Assembly (NCBI GenBank): GCA_002490705.1
Contig: DKUO01000002.1
Location: forward strand, 13,362-77,361
Direction of reading: 5' to 3'
Length of the DNA stretch: 64,000 nucleotides
DNA from: Lachnospiraceae bacterium UBA7202
GTDB taxonomy: Bacteria; Bacillota; Clostridia; Lachnospirales; Lachnospiraceae
Shown: positions 1-8,800 of the stretch, piece after piece
How positions within the stretch are numbered: the stretch's first letter is position 1
Layout: each line of letters opens with the position of its first letter
Translations under genes and position numbers: made by a program
The notes under the pieces: model-generated
The model's input: the letters and a program-made list of their open reading frames with translations, nothing else
What the model was told of the DNA's origin: nothing
Databases searched by the model: none

Positions 1-1
1 G

Positions 2-664
2 GGAAAAGGCCGTGTGGGCGTCCTGTGTCTGGAAGATTTTTATCGGGAACTTCTGGGGCGGGACTCGGCGCCGGAGCGCGCGGAGGAGTGGTTTGCCATT
101 CCGGAAGCTGCGCTCTGCACGGCGGTAAACGGCAAGGTTTTTGAAGACCGGCTGGGGCGTTTTACCAAGATTCGGGAGGCGCTTATGGCCTATTACCCGG
201 AGGAAGTTTGGAGAAAAAAACTGGCGGAGAGTCTGGCACGGGCGGCTCAGGCAGGGCAGTACAATTACGCCCGCGCCATGAAGCGGGGGGAGCGTATTAC
301 GGCGGAGATCTGCCTGACGGAATTTGTGAAGGAAGCCATGCAGATCGTCTATCTTTTGAACAAAAAATACGCTCCTTTTTATAAGTGGATGCATAGGGGG
401 CTGAGAGAACTTTCTGTATGTGGGGAAGTCGGCGATATGTTATCCCTGCTCTATCAGGTGCCGGACCCTGCCGAGGCATGGGAAGGAGCGGGCCCTGCGG
501 ACTTTCTGTATCAGATAAATACAGGGGATGGCAGAGTGGTTGTCATTGAGGCCGTGTGTAACGTTTTGGTGCAGACGTTAAATGAAATGGGCATTTCCAG
601 GGTGCAGGATAATTTTTTGCAGCGGCATGTGGGGGAGGTGCTGGGGAGTAGCCTTTTTAAATAA
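2..664 (+). CDS. DUF4037 domain protein, C-terminal part (5' truncated by window)
   Basis: The reading frame is open from the first bases of the window, so only the C-terminal ~220 residues are present. A GTG at 14 is in frame but has no ribosome-binding site in view, and the codons before it read as ordinary protein, so it is probably internal. The stretch around 'YAPFYKWMHRGLREL' is what I recall for DUF4037 proteins, which carry a nucleotidyltransferase-like N-terminal domain (outside the window here). No function is established for the family. The gene ends shortly before the sortase promoter and is probably a separate unit. The family call is by memory of the motif; the truncation is certain. 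Confidence 0.6.
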   Translation, partial: GKGRVGVLCLEDFYRELLGRDSAPERAEEWFAIPEAALCTAVNGKVFEDRLGRFTKIREALMAYYPEEVWRKKLAESLARAAQAGQYNYARAMKRGERITAEICLTEFVKEAMQIVYLLNKKYAPFYKWMHRGLRELSVCGEVGDMLSLLYQVPDPAEAWEGAGPADFLYQINTGDGRVVVIEAVCNVLVQTLNEMGISRVQDNFLQRHVGEVLGSSLFK

Positions 665-677
665 GCCGCATTAAAAC

Positions 678-705
678 TTGCATATTTTAGAGAAATGAGT
701 AAAAT
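678..705 (+). promoter_or_regulatory. sigma-A-type promoter for the class B sortase gene
   Basis: TTGCAT (678-683), a 16-base spacer and TAAAAT (700-705), about 45 bases before the sortase ATG. The same promoter, with the same spacing and flanking bases, is found again at 5617-5644. Confidence 0.6.
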
Positions 706-751
706 AAAAGAGTATATGTTATAAAGTATCTGGCAAAGGAGCGATCCCCAT

Positions 752-1966
752 ATGTCGGGGTATGAATTGGCAGGAAGGAGATTCAGGACAGAGTCGGAGT
801 ACAAGGCGGCCAAGCGTGACCTGAAGCTCATTGAGGAGATTAAGACAAATATTCATATGGAACAGCCGGGAGAGGTGATATCCCTGTGCGATGCGCTTGC
901 GGAAGGACAGTACCGCTTTGAGAGCGCTATCGGGAATGAGTTTGACGACAAGATCTATGAGCTGGCGGAGAAATATAAAGCGCAGGGGTACACGAAAAAC
1001 AGCAGGCTTCCCGAAGGGAAAAGGGCGCGTAAAAAGGCGCAGAAGAAACAGGCACAGACGTCCGGTGGAAAGACAAAGCAGGCTGCCACAAAAAAGAATC
1101 GTAAGGACAAACCGCAGGCATCGTTGGAAGATTACGATGCCGATATGCAGAAGGCGATTCTGGAAGAAGTAGGGAAGAGGGAAAAACGCCGTAAGCTTCT
1201 GGTGGTGCTTTGCAGTGTGATTGCCGTAGGGTGTTTCGGCTATTTTGGCGTGTATTCCTATTTTGCGGACAGAACCCAGATGGATTATGAGCAGCTTGCC
1301 TCTCTGAAAGGCAGTTCCAGCCTTGCAGGGACAGGAACGCCAACCCCGTTGACGATTCACTATACCGAAGAGGAGGATGTGGAGCTGACTGTGCTGCCGG
1401 AGTACGAGACTCTCTACAATAAAAATAAAAAACTGATCGGATGGTTGAAAATCGACGATACCGTGATAGATTATCCGGTGATGCAGACAGCCAATAACGA
1501 GTATTATCTGGATCACAATTTTAATCAGGAGTATGACAAAAACGGCAGTCTTTTTATGGATGCTGCCTGTGATGTGGTGCATAGGAATACAAATTTAATT
1601 ATATATGGGCATCATATGAAGTCCGGTAAAATGTTCGGAAATCTGAACAGCTACAGCAGCAAGGAATACTGTGAGAAGCATTCCACTATCCGCTTCGATA
1701 CGATCTATGAGAAGGGACTCTATCAGGTGATGTATGTGTTCCGTTCCCGGATCTATAATGAGGACGAAGTGGTATTTAAATATTACCAGTTTTTTGACGC
1801 GGCGTCGGAGAAAGAGTTTCAGTCCAATATGCAGGAGATGGCGGCCCTGTCACTATATGACACGGGAGTAACAGCATCTTTTGGGGATGAACTTTTAACA
1901 CTCTCTACCTGTGACAGTTCCGAGCCGGACGGCCGTTTTGTGGTGGTGGCGAAGCGGATACAGTAA
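752..1966 (+). CDS. srtB: class B sortase with long charged N-terminal cytoplasmic region
   Basis: Membrane transpeptidase that cleaves C-terminal sorting signals and attaches surface proteins to the cell wall. The catalytic triad is visible: His near residue 286 in YGHHMKSG, Cys 387 in TLSTCDSS, and Arg 395 in DGRF. One membrane segment lies at about residues 148-171, preceded by ~145 residues rich in Lys, Arg and Gln; this is longer than the short cytoplasmic tail usual for SrtB (usual length about 230-260 residues in total). The ATG follows an AGGAG-like site. The closest substrate candidates are the two LRR proteins at 5858 and 11585, whose signals TPKTG and SPDTG resemble the (S/P)PxTG motif known for Clostridioides difficile SrtB. 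The gene is monocistronic, between its own promoter and a terminator. Confidence 0.93.
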   Translation: MSGYELAGRRFRTESEYKAAKRDLKLIEEIKTNIHMEQPGEVISLCDALAEGQYRFESAIGNEFDDKIYELAEKYKAQGYTKNSRLPEGKRARKKAQKKQAQTSGGKTKQAATKKNRKDKPQASLEDYDADMQKAILEEVGKREKRRKLLVVLCSVIAVGCFGYFGVYSYFADRTQMDYEQLASLKGSSSLAGTGTPTPLTIHYTEEEDVELTVLPEYETLYNKNKKLIGWLKIDDTVIDYPVMQTANNEYYLDHNFNQEYDKNGSLFMDAACDVVHRNTNLIIYGHHMKSGKMFGNLNSYSSKEYCEKHSTIRFDTIYEKGLYQVMYVFRSRIYNEDEVVFKYYQFFDAASEKEFQSNMQEMAALSLYDTGVTASFGDELLTLSTCDSSEPDGRFVVVAKRIQ

Positions 1967-1990
1967 GCTGGCGGCATATTGGTGTATTGT

Positions 1991-2019
1991 GGGGGCAATT
2001 AGGTTGCCCCCTTTTTTTT
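1991..2019 (+). terminator. Rho-independent terminator after the sortase gene
   Basis: Perfect 8-bp stem GGGGGCAA/TTGCCCCC (1991-1998 and 2004-2011), a five-base loop, then a run of T to 2019. Confidence 0.92.
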
Positions 2020-2249
2020 ATATATTATTTTTCTTTTGCCCACAGGGTATCGTTAGGAGCGTCTCGCTCCGAGTTTGAGACAATTTATTGACTAGTGTAA
2101 TAAAAAATGCTAATATGTGTAATAATAAATGCAAAACGAATCAATGCAGAGGAGGAAATTTTAAAAACCTTGAAGAGATACACAGAGAATGGCTGCCAAA
2201 GTTTTTGAAGGAATTGGAAGAAGCGAGAGCAGAGGGATAGGAAAGAATA
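2020..2249 (+). other. intergenic region with promoter, ~130-nt leader and a decayed short reading frame
   Basis: AT-rich spacer between the sortase terminator and the AbiEi-like gene. It carries the promoter at 2088-2116. Downstream, one frame reads open from an ATG at 2115 to TAG at 2240 (41 codons, ending in a helix-like stretch NLEEIHREWLPKFLKELEEA). That ATG lies inside the -10 box, so it cannot be the start on this transcript, and no other good start is present. The frame may be the 3' remnant of a lost gene. A good GAGGAGG sequence at 2149-2155 has no ATG after it. Confidence 0.35.
2088..2116 (+). promoter_or_regulatory. strong extended -10 promoter for the AbiEi-like two-gene unit
   Basis: TTGACT (2088-2093), a 17-base spacer ending in TGC, and TAATAT (2111-2116). 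The TG one base before the -10 makes it an extended -10 promoter. The implied start near 2122 gives a leader of ~130 nt. Confidence 0.7.
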
Positions 2250-2834
2250 ATGAGAATTGCAACTTATTATAGACTGGAAGATTTATATGGTAAGTATGGC
2301 GGATATATCAGCACAAAAGAATTGCTGAGTGAAGGATTTTCCAATCGTCAGATAGCAGTTTTGACAGATGAGAATTATCTTGAGAAAGTATGTCATGGCT
2401 GTTATTGGATGCCGCGATGCGGGCATAAAAAGCCAGATGATTATAAATGTATTGAAGTGTGTTTGAGTGATCCGCGGGCGGTGATAGCCATGAAAAGTGC
2501 ATGTTATTATCAGGGGATTATCAAATCGGAGCCGGATGTCTTGGCAGTTGCTACGGAGCGCACAGACCGCAGTGTGATTAAAATGAAATTCCCAGTAGAA
2601 AGGCACTATTTTTCGAGCGGTTATTTTCAACATGGAATAGAAAGGATAGAGACGAAATTTGGAAAATATAATATTTACAATATTGAACGAAGCATTTGCG
2701 ATATGGTGCGTTTGAAAGATAAGACTGTAATAGAAATTCTTGATTGCATGAAAGAGCAAACGGCGCAATATAAACGAGTTTTAGGATACGGTAAGTTACT
2801 GGAAGAGAAAAAATTTACACAAGGAGAAAATTGA
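2250..2834 (+). CDS. AbiEi-family antitoxin-like winged-helix protein
   Basis: Resembles the 'type IV toxin-antitoxin AbiEi antitoxin domain' / COG5340 proteins: an N-terminal winged helix (residues ~8-60, with LEDLYGKYGGYISTKELLSEG and the recognition stretch SNRQIAVL) followed by the AbiEi body with the typical YYQGI and ERSICDMVRLK segments. In known systems AbiEi represses its own operon and neutralises the nucleotidyltransferase toxin AbiEii. Here the next gene starts two bases after the stop, its Shine-Dalgarno lies inside this gene's last codons, and it is not an AbiEii homologue by motif. The unit is AT-rich relative to its neighbours, consistent with transfer. Start ATG 2250 follows AGGAAAG. 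The antitoxin role is inferred from the family. Confidence 0.75.
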   Translation: MRIATYYRLEDLYGKYGGYISTKELLSEGFSNRQIAVLTDENYLEKVCHGCYWMPRCGHKKPDDYKCIEVCLSDPRAVIAMKSACYYQGIIKSEPDVLAVATERTDRSVIKMKFPVERHYFSSGYFQHGIERIETKFGKYNIYNIERSICDMVRLKDKTVIEILDCMKEQTAQYKRVLGYGKLLEEKKFTQGEN

Positions 2835-2835
2835 T

Positions 2836-4350
2836 ATGGGTACATTTGCGATGTTGTTTCATAAGGCGGGAACGGGGATACCGGATGAAAAGATGGAAGA
2901 ATTCAAAGAGCGCATCGAAAAATTATTTCAAATGGGCGGAATGATGGAAGTAGAACAGGTGCAATTATGCGGTAAAAAGGCTGTGACGATTAAAAAAGCT
3001 TCTATGCATGATTACGGAATGAATTTCCATTATAACTATTTTGAAGATGATTGCTGGGAAAATGCGGGGTTTAGTTTGAAAAGAGGACATGTGTGGAGCG
3101 AAAAGATTGGCTGGCGTGAGTTCCATCGGACTGTCGTTGCGGCATATGTTTTGGAGAGTTTGTATATAGACGGACCGGCGGTGGCGATGGTAAACGGAGA
3201 TGTGGTAACCTCACAGGTGTATATCGGCTGGATCAATTATTTGTTTCAAATGCAATATCCTAAGAAGAATAGCAATCCGTGGCATTTGTTTGAAGCTTTG
3301 CACAATCAAATTGATATGGATTTAGAAGAGGTTGATTGGGGAGCTTTTGCTCAGGATTTATATGATTTTATTGGCTATTATGAGATTCGGGCTGTTTTGA
3401 AGGGGACAGAGACTTTAGAAAAAGAATTTGACAGACGACCAGAAAATGAGAGCGGGGATGAGAAAGATGACAGGTTGAATTTCTTTGATTTTGCTAAGAG
3501 ATTAAAAATAGCAGTGAATCAATTTCATAAGAAGAACGGACATGATGAGGAGGGACAGCTTTCTCTTATAGTGGAAATGCTGCGTTCTTATTATGAGCAG
3601 GATGGTATGTGGATTGATGTTAGTAAGAAATACGAAGACGAGAATCTGGAAGCAATTTGTTTTTTTGCAGCTCTGACAGATGCGCCGGCATATGTGTTTC
3701 AAGTTGTTTCTGAGGTATATGAGGTTGACTTTTGGGAATTATGGGAAAGGGTTAAGGATGTGGCAAAAAGGAAGGAAATGTTGTATCAGATGGAAATTCC
3801 GCAGGAAATCATATCTATTTCTACCATGAATTTTTTCAAGGTTACATCAGATGATATGATTTTATTTTGGGGTGATGATGAGAATATCAGGTTTTCGCAG
3901 GAGTTAAAGAATTGGTTTGATGAGCTGAGAAGCCGGTTTGATATGCTGATGGATTCCGAGTATGTCATAGAGAACCCGCTGTATTGGATTTTGGAGTTGA
4001 TGGAATACGCAGATGAAAATTATTATCGGATATATACTTTCTCAGAGTTTTTTAGTGAGACAATGGAGCATTTAAATGACAGGCGTTTTTGGGCATTGTG
4101 GAAAATTTATGATGAAATGTTACACAATCCCGTGATGGAGGAGGCGGGAAGCGTAATCTTTGTGCCAGAAGGACCGGAATATGAACATGTCGGGTTGCAT
4201 TATTTGGGTACACCGCCACGCCGTCGGTTAAAGTCGTGTTGGGATATGATAAAAAAGGAAGAGAAAAATAATAAGGCAAGAGTAACTTTTCGGCGGTATA
4301 TGGCATTGCTTGAGAATAGAAAATTGCGAAAAGAGATATTTGGATTTTAG
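2836..4350 (+). CDS. unrecognised 504-aa acidic protein, partner of the AbiEi-like gene
   Basis: I do not recognise this protein. It is soluble by appearance: no signal peptide or membrane segment, and rich in Glu, Asp, Trp, Tyr and Phe. The N-terminal ~150 residues look compact (FAMLFHKAGTGIPDEKMEEF, then a Trp/Tyr-rich stretch HYNYFEDDCWENAGF). The rest looks largely helical, with an acidic Lys/Glu-rich break near residues 195-215 and a basic C-terminus. The G-S-x(n)-D-x-D motif of AbiEii nucleotidyltransferases is absent, as are Walker, HNH, PD-(D/E)XK, TIR and HEPN (Rx4-6H) motifs that I could see. Its position directly behind an AbiEi-like gene with coupled translation suggests it is the regulated partner, possibly a toxin or effector. 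That is inference. Confidence 0.6.
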   Translation: MGTFAMLFHKAGTGIPDEKMEEFKERIEKLFQMGGMMEVEQVQLCGKKAVTIKKASMHDYGMNFHYNYFEDDCWENAGFSLKRGHVWSEKIGWREFHRTVVAAYVLESLYIDGPAVAMVNGDVVTSQVYIGWINYLFQMQYPKKNSNPWHLFEALHNQIDMDLEEVDWGAFAQDLYDFIGYYEIRAVLKGTETLEKEFDRRPENESGDEKDDRLNFFDFAKRLKIAVNQFHKKNGHDEEGQLSLIVEMLRSYYEQDGMWIDVSKKYEDENLEAICFFAALTDAPAYVFQVVSEVYEVDFWELWERVKDVAKRKEMLYQMEIPQEIISISTMNFFKVTSDDMILFWGDDENIRFSQELKNWFDELRSRFDMLMDSEYVIENPLYWILELMEYADENYYRIYTFSEFFSETMEHLNDRRFWALWKIYDEMLHNPVMEEAGSVIFVPEGPEYEHVGLHYLGTPPRRRLKSCWDMIKKEEKNNKARVTFRRYMALLENRKLRKEIFGF

Positions 4351-4637
4351 GATAAAAGTAAAAACGATAATTTTCTGATGGAACTGAAAGAATGTTTCAA
4401 ACGTATTTATGGGGCTCTACAAATCTGTTTAACTCAAAACAGGAAGTTATTGACATCATTTTGGCAATTCGTTAAAATAAATCTATCAAAGAAATTCTAA
4501 CAGATGTGCGTTCTGCACGTTCAAGACAGTTTCTGTCGGATTTTCTCTTTGAAACACAACAGAAAACGGCAGGAAAGCGGATGGGCGGGCACAGTCTGCG
4601 GCATATCCTATCCTGCCACCATAAGGGAGGAGAGCAT
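4351..4637 (+). other. intergenic region before the Rpn-family gene
   Basis: AT-rich stretch with no terminator that I can see after the 504-aa gene, one strong promoter (4450-4478), and about 160 bases of leader. An open frame continues upstream of the Rpn start at 4638 as far as a GTG at 4506, but the extension is basic, low in similarity to the family, and lacks a ribosome-binding site. Confidence 0.5.
4450..4478 (+). promoter_or_regulatory. near-consensus sigma-A promoter for the Rpn-family gene
   Basis: TTGACA (4450-4455), exactly 17 bases, TAAAAT (4473-4478). The leader to the ATG at 4638 is about 150 bases. Confidence 0.75.
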
Positions 4638-5582
4638 ATGCCAAAACAAAGACAAAAGAAGAAACATGGAAACGGGAAACCAAACCGACAGCAGAAACAG
4701 AAACAGAATCAAAAGCAGATGCGGTTGGATGTGAAGGACAGACTGTTCCGGTATCTGTTTGAGAAAGACAGGGAGGCGCTTCTTGACCTGTACAATGCGC
4801 TGAACGGGACGGCTTATCAGGATTCGTCACAGCTTGAGATCGTGACGATCGAGAGCGCAGTCTATGTGGTGATGAAAAACGACCTGGCCTATATCCTGTC
4901 CGGCACGTTAAGCATGTACGAGCACCAAAGCACTTACAGCCCGAACCTACCTGTCCGGTTTCTGATCTATCTGGCGCAGGAGTACCAGACGGTGATCGAG
5001 AAGGCGAAGAAGAGTCTTTACGGAACCGGGCAGATTACACTGCCGACGCCGCAGTGCATTGTCTTTTATAACGGTGTGAAAGAGATGCCGGAGGAACATA
5101 TCTTAAAGCTTTCGGATGCTTTTGAGAATAAAGAGGTAAGGGCGGACGTGGAGCTGACAGTGCGGATGCTTAACATTAACTACGGGCATAACAAACAGCT
5201 GATGGAAAAGTGCAGGGTTTTGGAAGAGTATTCAGCGTTTGTAGCCGCTACGCGGAAGTGCATGTTTGAGGAAAAGGATATACAGACCGCTTTAAACAGT
5301 GCTGTGGATGAGTGCATAGAAAAGGGTATTTTAAAAGAATTCCTGCTAAGAAACCGAGCGGAGGTGTTGGGTATGTTGCTGGAAGAGTTTGACGCGGAGA
5401 AATATGAGAGAACGATTCGGGAGGAAGGAAGAGAAGAGGGGCTAACAATCGGCATCCGCTGTAGCATTGAAATTTTGCGGGAGTTTCATCAATCGAGGGA
5501 TGAGACAAAGAAAAAGCTGATCGAGAAGTATGCGATATCGGAGAGCGAGGCGGAGCGGGAGCTCCAGCTATACTGGAAGTAG
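4638..5582 (+). CDS. Rpn-family recombination-promoting nuclease / PD-(D/E)XK transposase-like protein
   Basis: Family of PD-(D/E)XK nucleases related to RpnA-E (formerly Transposase_31 / PDDEXK_2); E. coli Rpn proteins promote RecA-independent recombination. The conserved core is visible: DVKDRLFRYLF near residue 31, the acidic Asp 82 in the strand before the Gly-rich turn, and the motif YEHQSTYSPNLP with Glu 95 and Gln 97. The C-terminal half is helical and ends with the charged REEGREEG segment typical of clostridial copies. The first 30 residues are a Lys/Gln-rich tail. ATG 4638 is chosen because it follows GGGAGGAG at the right distance; the open frame extends to 4506 without support. 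It stands alone with its own promoter and no inverted repeats were seen, so it is not an active insertion sequence on this evidence. Confidence 0.85.
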   Translation: MPKQRQKKKHGNGKPNRQQKQKQNQKQMRLDVKDRLFRYLFEKDREALLDLYNALNGTAYQDSSQLEIVTIESAVYVVMKNDLAYILSGTLSMYEHQSTYSPNLPVRFLIYLAQEYQTVIEKAKKSLYGTGQITLPTPQCIVFYNGVKEMPEEHILKLSDAFENKEVRADVELTVRMLNINYGHNKQLMEKCRVLEEYSAFVAATRKCMFEEKDIQTALNSAVDECIEKGILKEFLLRNRAEVLGMLLEEFDAEKYERTIREEGREEGLTIGIRCSIEILREFHQSRDETKKKLIEKYAISESEAERELQLYWK

Positions 5583-5616
5583 AAAATGGAAGATGGACTT
5601 CTTGTGAGAAAAAAAC

Positions 5617-5644
5617 TTGCATATTCTACAAAAAAGAGTAAAAT
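5617..5644 (+). promoter_or_regulatory. duplicate of the sortase promoter, now upstream of the LRR surface protein operon
   Basis: TTGCAT (5617-5622), 16 bases, TAAAAT (5639-5644), identical boxes and spacing to 678-705. It is the best promoter candidate for the two LRR genes, which would put sortase and substrates under matching promoters. Confidence 0.6.
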
Positions 5645-5728
5645 AAGAATATATGTTACTCGGTCAAATTGTGTCGAAACACCTTTTGAACGGGTATATC
5701 TGGTATCCGACGGATGGATGGCCCCTAT

Positions 5729-5823
5729 ATGTCGAGATATAAAATATAAAGTAAAAGCTAATCGGATGGTTGAAAATTGACGATATCAATATAGACTGTC
5801 CTGTCATTTTATTTGTGAAATAA
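5729..5823 (+). pseudogene. sortase B gene remnant
   Basis: ATG 5729 aligns with the sortase ATG at 752 (ATGTCG, then a Tyr codon), but after a few codons the sequence jumps to the segment equivalent to sortase residues ~226-243. There a frame reads KLIGWLKIDDINIDCPV against KLIGWLKIDDTVIDYPV in the intact gene, ending at TAA 5821-5823. Everything else of the gene, including His, Cys and Arg of the active site, is gone. It is an internally deleted relic of a second class B sortase. Confidence 0.8.
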
Positions 5824-5857
5824 TAGAAAATGTGTAAGGGAATGAGGAGAAAGTACC

Positions 5858-8800
5858 ATGGCAAAGAAGACAGCAGCGAAAAAGCCGGTAACAAAAAAGC
5901 CTAGGAGAAGATTAAAGAGAACCGCGAGACGCAGTCTGGCGGCGGTTTTGATGATCACGGCTGTGGTGGTGGCAGCGATCCCTGTGCCGGAGAATGCGGC
6001 GGCGACGGATGATTATGGTATTTCTGCGCTCGCAGATGATTCGCTTGACGTGCATGAGTCGGGGAAATATTTGGAGGGCTATGACAGCGCTGGTAATAAG
6101 ACCTTTGAACCCTATGGATACAAGCCCGAAGACGTAGATGATCTGCCATTGGGCGTCAAGGATTTTGATTTGAGTACATATGCGGGTAAAACGGATACAG
6201 AGCTGGTGGATGAACTCAAGAAAAATAATGGCCTTTACGCTTCTTTAAAAGTGGCAAATCCTGAGGGCAGCACCTATACCTTGGAATGGGAATTTATGTA
6301 TTATGAGGTGAGAAATCCAAGAGGCGGTGCGACAGCAGGAGCAATCTGTAAATATAATACGGTATATTATGACGAGCCTGTATTGAGTTTGTTTCCCAAT
6401 ACAGAGTATTTTACAACGAATGCCTCTGAACTTGCGGACTATTATGCGGGAAGATTAGAAGCGAATGCCACAAAGAAAGGCAGTCAGGGGCAGACGTTTA
6501 CTGGTTATGGGATCAAGGATGATACTAATACAGTTACGCAGATCATGGATAATGACCCTACTAAGGGTGAGAAAATCTATTCTTATACACAATATGAGAA
6601 TAATAATAACGCGGTGTTGGAAGAGTTCCTTAAAAAATATCCGAGCATTAATACGAGATATATAGATGTCAAAGCGGAATATGATAAGTATAAGGCGGAT
6701 AAGGCGGCATGGGAGGCAGATAAAAACAATACCGGTAATTATGAAGATGACCATCCTAAGCCGGATGATTTTGTGGTTATGCCGGCAACGGATTTGGATC
6801 AGCCGGATCAGTGGAAATATTTTTGCGCGCATAATTTGGAAGTGGGAACTGGAGATACATATACGCTGGTTCCGGCCAAGGATAACCGCCCCGGCGGAAA
6901 GCAGGGCGATATTTATCTTGCGAAGGGAACGGCAGGTAACGCGGGTGAAGAGGGAAGTAAGAGCAATAACGATAGATATGGCTTCTTGGTGTTAAAAACA
7001 GCTAAATACCAGATGTGCGCCATTGCAGATAAAGCCTTTTACGGAACCGAGAACGTGAAAAACATTACGATTCCCGAACAGATTGGGTTTATCGGCGACG
7101 ATGCTTTCGCGGGTTCCAAGCTGGAAGGCGTATCGTTTGCGAACGTGACCGCGATTGGCAACAGAGCCTTTAAGGGCTGCGTTGTTTTGAAGGTGGCGGA
7201 GCTGGATCTGACGGTAGAACGGGTCGGAAACGAATGTTTCAGCGGGACTAAAATTGAGAAGGTAAAATTCGGAAGCGGTTTGAAACGAATCGGTTACGGC
7301 GCTTTTTACGGATGTAACAGTCTGGGCAGCGTTGTGTTTGAGGATAAAGGGTCAGACGTGACCATAGACGGTTATGCCTTTTATAACTGCTCCGAGCTGA
7401 CAGCAGTCTCCATGAAAGGAGCGAATATTGTTAAAATCGACGACGGCGCTTTCGCAACAGACGCTGGTTCGCGGCCTATGGGCTTTACCTTGTCTGATCG
7501 TTTGAGCGGTCCGGACAGCCTTGGCAACTATTTGTTTGCGGGACGTTCCAACTTGGAATATGTGGTATTTCCCGGAAACTATGCAAACAGCACGGTGACT
7601 CAGACGAAGATACCGCCCGCCATCTTTCACGGGTGTATCAACCTGAAATACGTGACCTTCCCTACGGAAGGCAATCCGACGGCCTGCGGGTTTGTAGAAT
7701 ATGATTCTAAGATTTTATTTGCCGATGTTATTAACAAGGATTTTTATGTGGAAGGACCGGAACTGAACAGCAGCAACAGACCGGCATACCCGCGCAGGGA
7801 TACATGGGATGCGATTACGGCGGTATCTACCACTGTGCCCTATCTGTATCATCAGGGTGAGGGCGCAAACAGAAAGGATTTCTGGGAGATCAGCGACGGG
7901 TTCTATCTGCTTTCTATTAATGGAACGGAAGGGATTTTAACCTCCTGTACTTTAAAGCCTAATGCGGATGTAACCAAATGGAACGGAGTTCTTGACATTC
8001 CGAAGAAGGTAGGCGATACGCCGGTTAAGGGAATCGGAGAGAACTGCTTTACCGATTCCGACTTAAACTCAGCAGTTGTTTCCATAAGGATACCGGACGA
8101 TTCTATTGAGACGATTGCGGCCGGTGTGTTCAAAGGCGGTACGGATGGGAAAACGGACTGGTTAAAATTAAAGGATGTTTATATCGGTAATTCGGTAAAA
8201 GAGATTGGCGCCAGCGCCTTTGAGGGATGTACAGCGTTAAATGACATTTTCCTGAATTCCCCGAAGGTGGCCCACAGTGAATTTAAACTCGGTGATAATG
8301 CGTTTAAGACCGGAAGTAACGGCTTGACGATTCACGGAGACATCGCAACGGATTACAGCCCCTATACTTGGGCTATGGGCGGTACTCAGGCTTCTTGTAT
8401 TAGATCGGATGGACTGAGGGCCTGCTATAAGAGTCTGGTGCCTTCTTATCTGACCGTGATATACGATAACAATACGCAGCTTGCTACATTGATGGATTAT
8501 CCAAAAGAAAAGGATATCAGTAAAATTTTGGATGAGGCCTATAAGTTTGATATTATGGCTGGTCCGGATGGTTCGTTCGAAACTCCGTATAAAGATTATG
8601 TGGAGATGAGAAAGGCTCAGTCTTATGCAACTTGGAGAGGAGAGGAAAACAATTTCCGCAGGGATGCCTTTAAGAAAGCATGGATAGAAGCGACTACAGA
8701 TGCGGAGAGAGAGGCGGTCTATGAGTCTGACAATTACGGCCCGTGGGTGAATGATGACTTTGTCAGTGATTCGACAACATGGGGAACAGCGGCTCCGACG

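Larger units (their letters stand above)
5583..5857 (+). other. intergenic region holding a decayed copy of the sortase promoter and gene
   Basis: From 5613 the sequence repeats the start region of the sortase gene. Bases 5613-5660 match 674-720 closely, 5697-5745 match 723-765, and 5754-5810 match the internal sortase segment 1427-1485. About 40 bases between the first two matches are unrelated. The LRR gene's ribosome-binding site (GAGGAG) follows at about 5842. Confidence 0.75.

Noticed and set aside
2115..2240. 41-codon open frame before the AbiEi-like gene
   Set aside because: Its only ATG lies within the -10 box of the promoter and there is no ribosome-binding site; kept only as a possible relic.
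2836..4350. 504-aa protein as an AbiEii nucleotidyltransferase toxin
   Set aside because: The G-S and D-x-D motifs of that family could not be found at any position.
4506..4637. Longer start (GTG 4506) for the Rpn-family gene
   Set aside because: The extension lacks a ribosome-binding site and family-like sequence, while ATG 4638 has GGGAGGAG before it.
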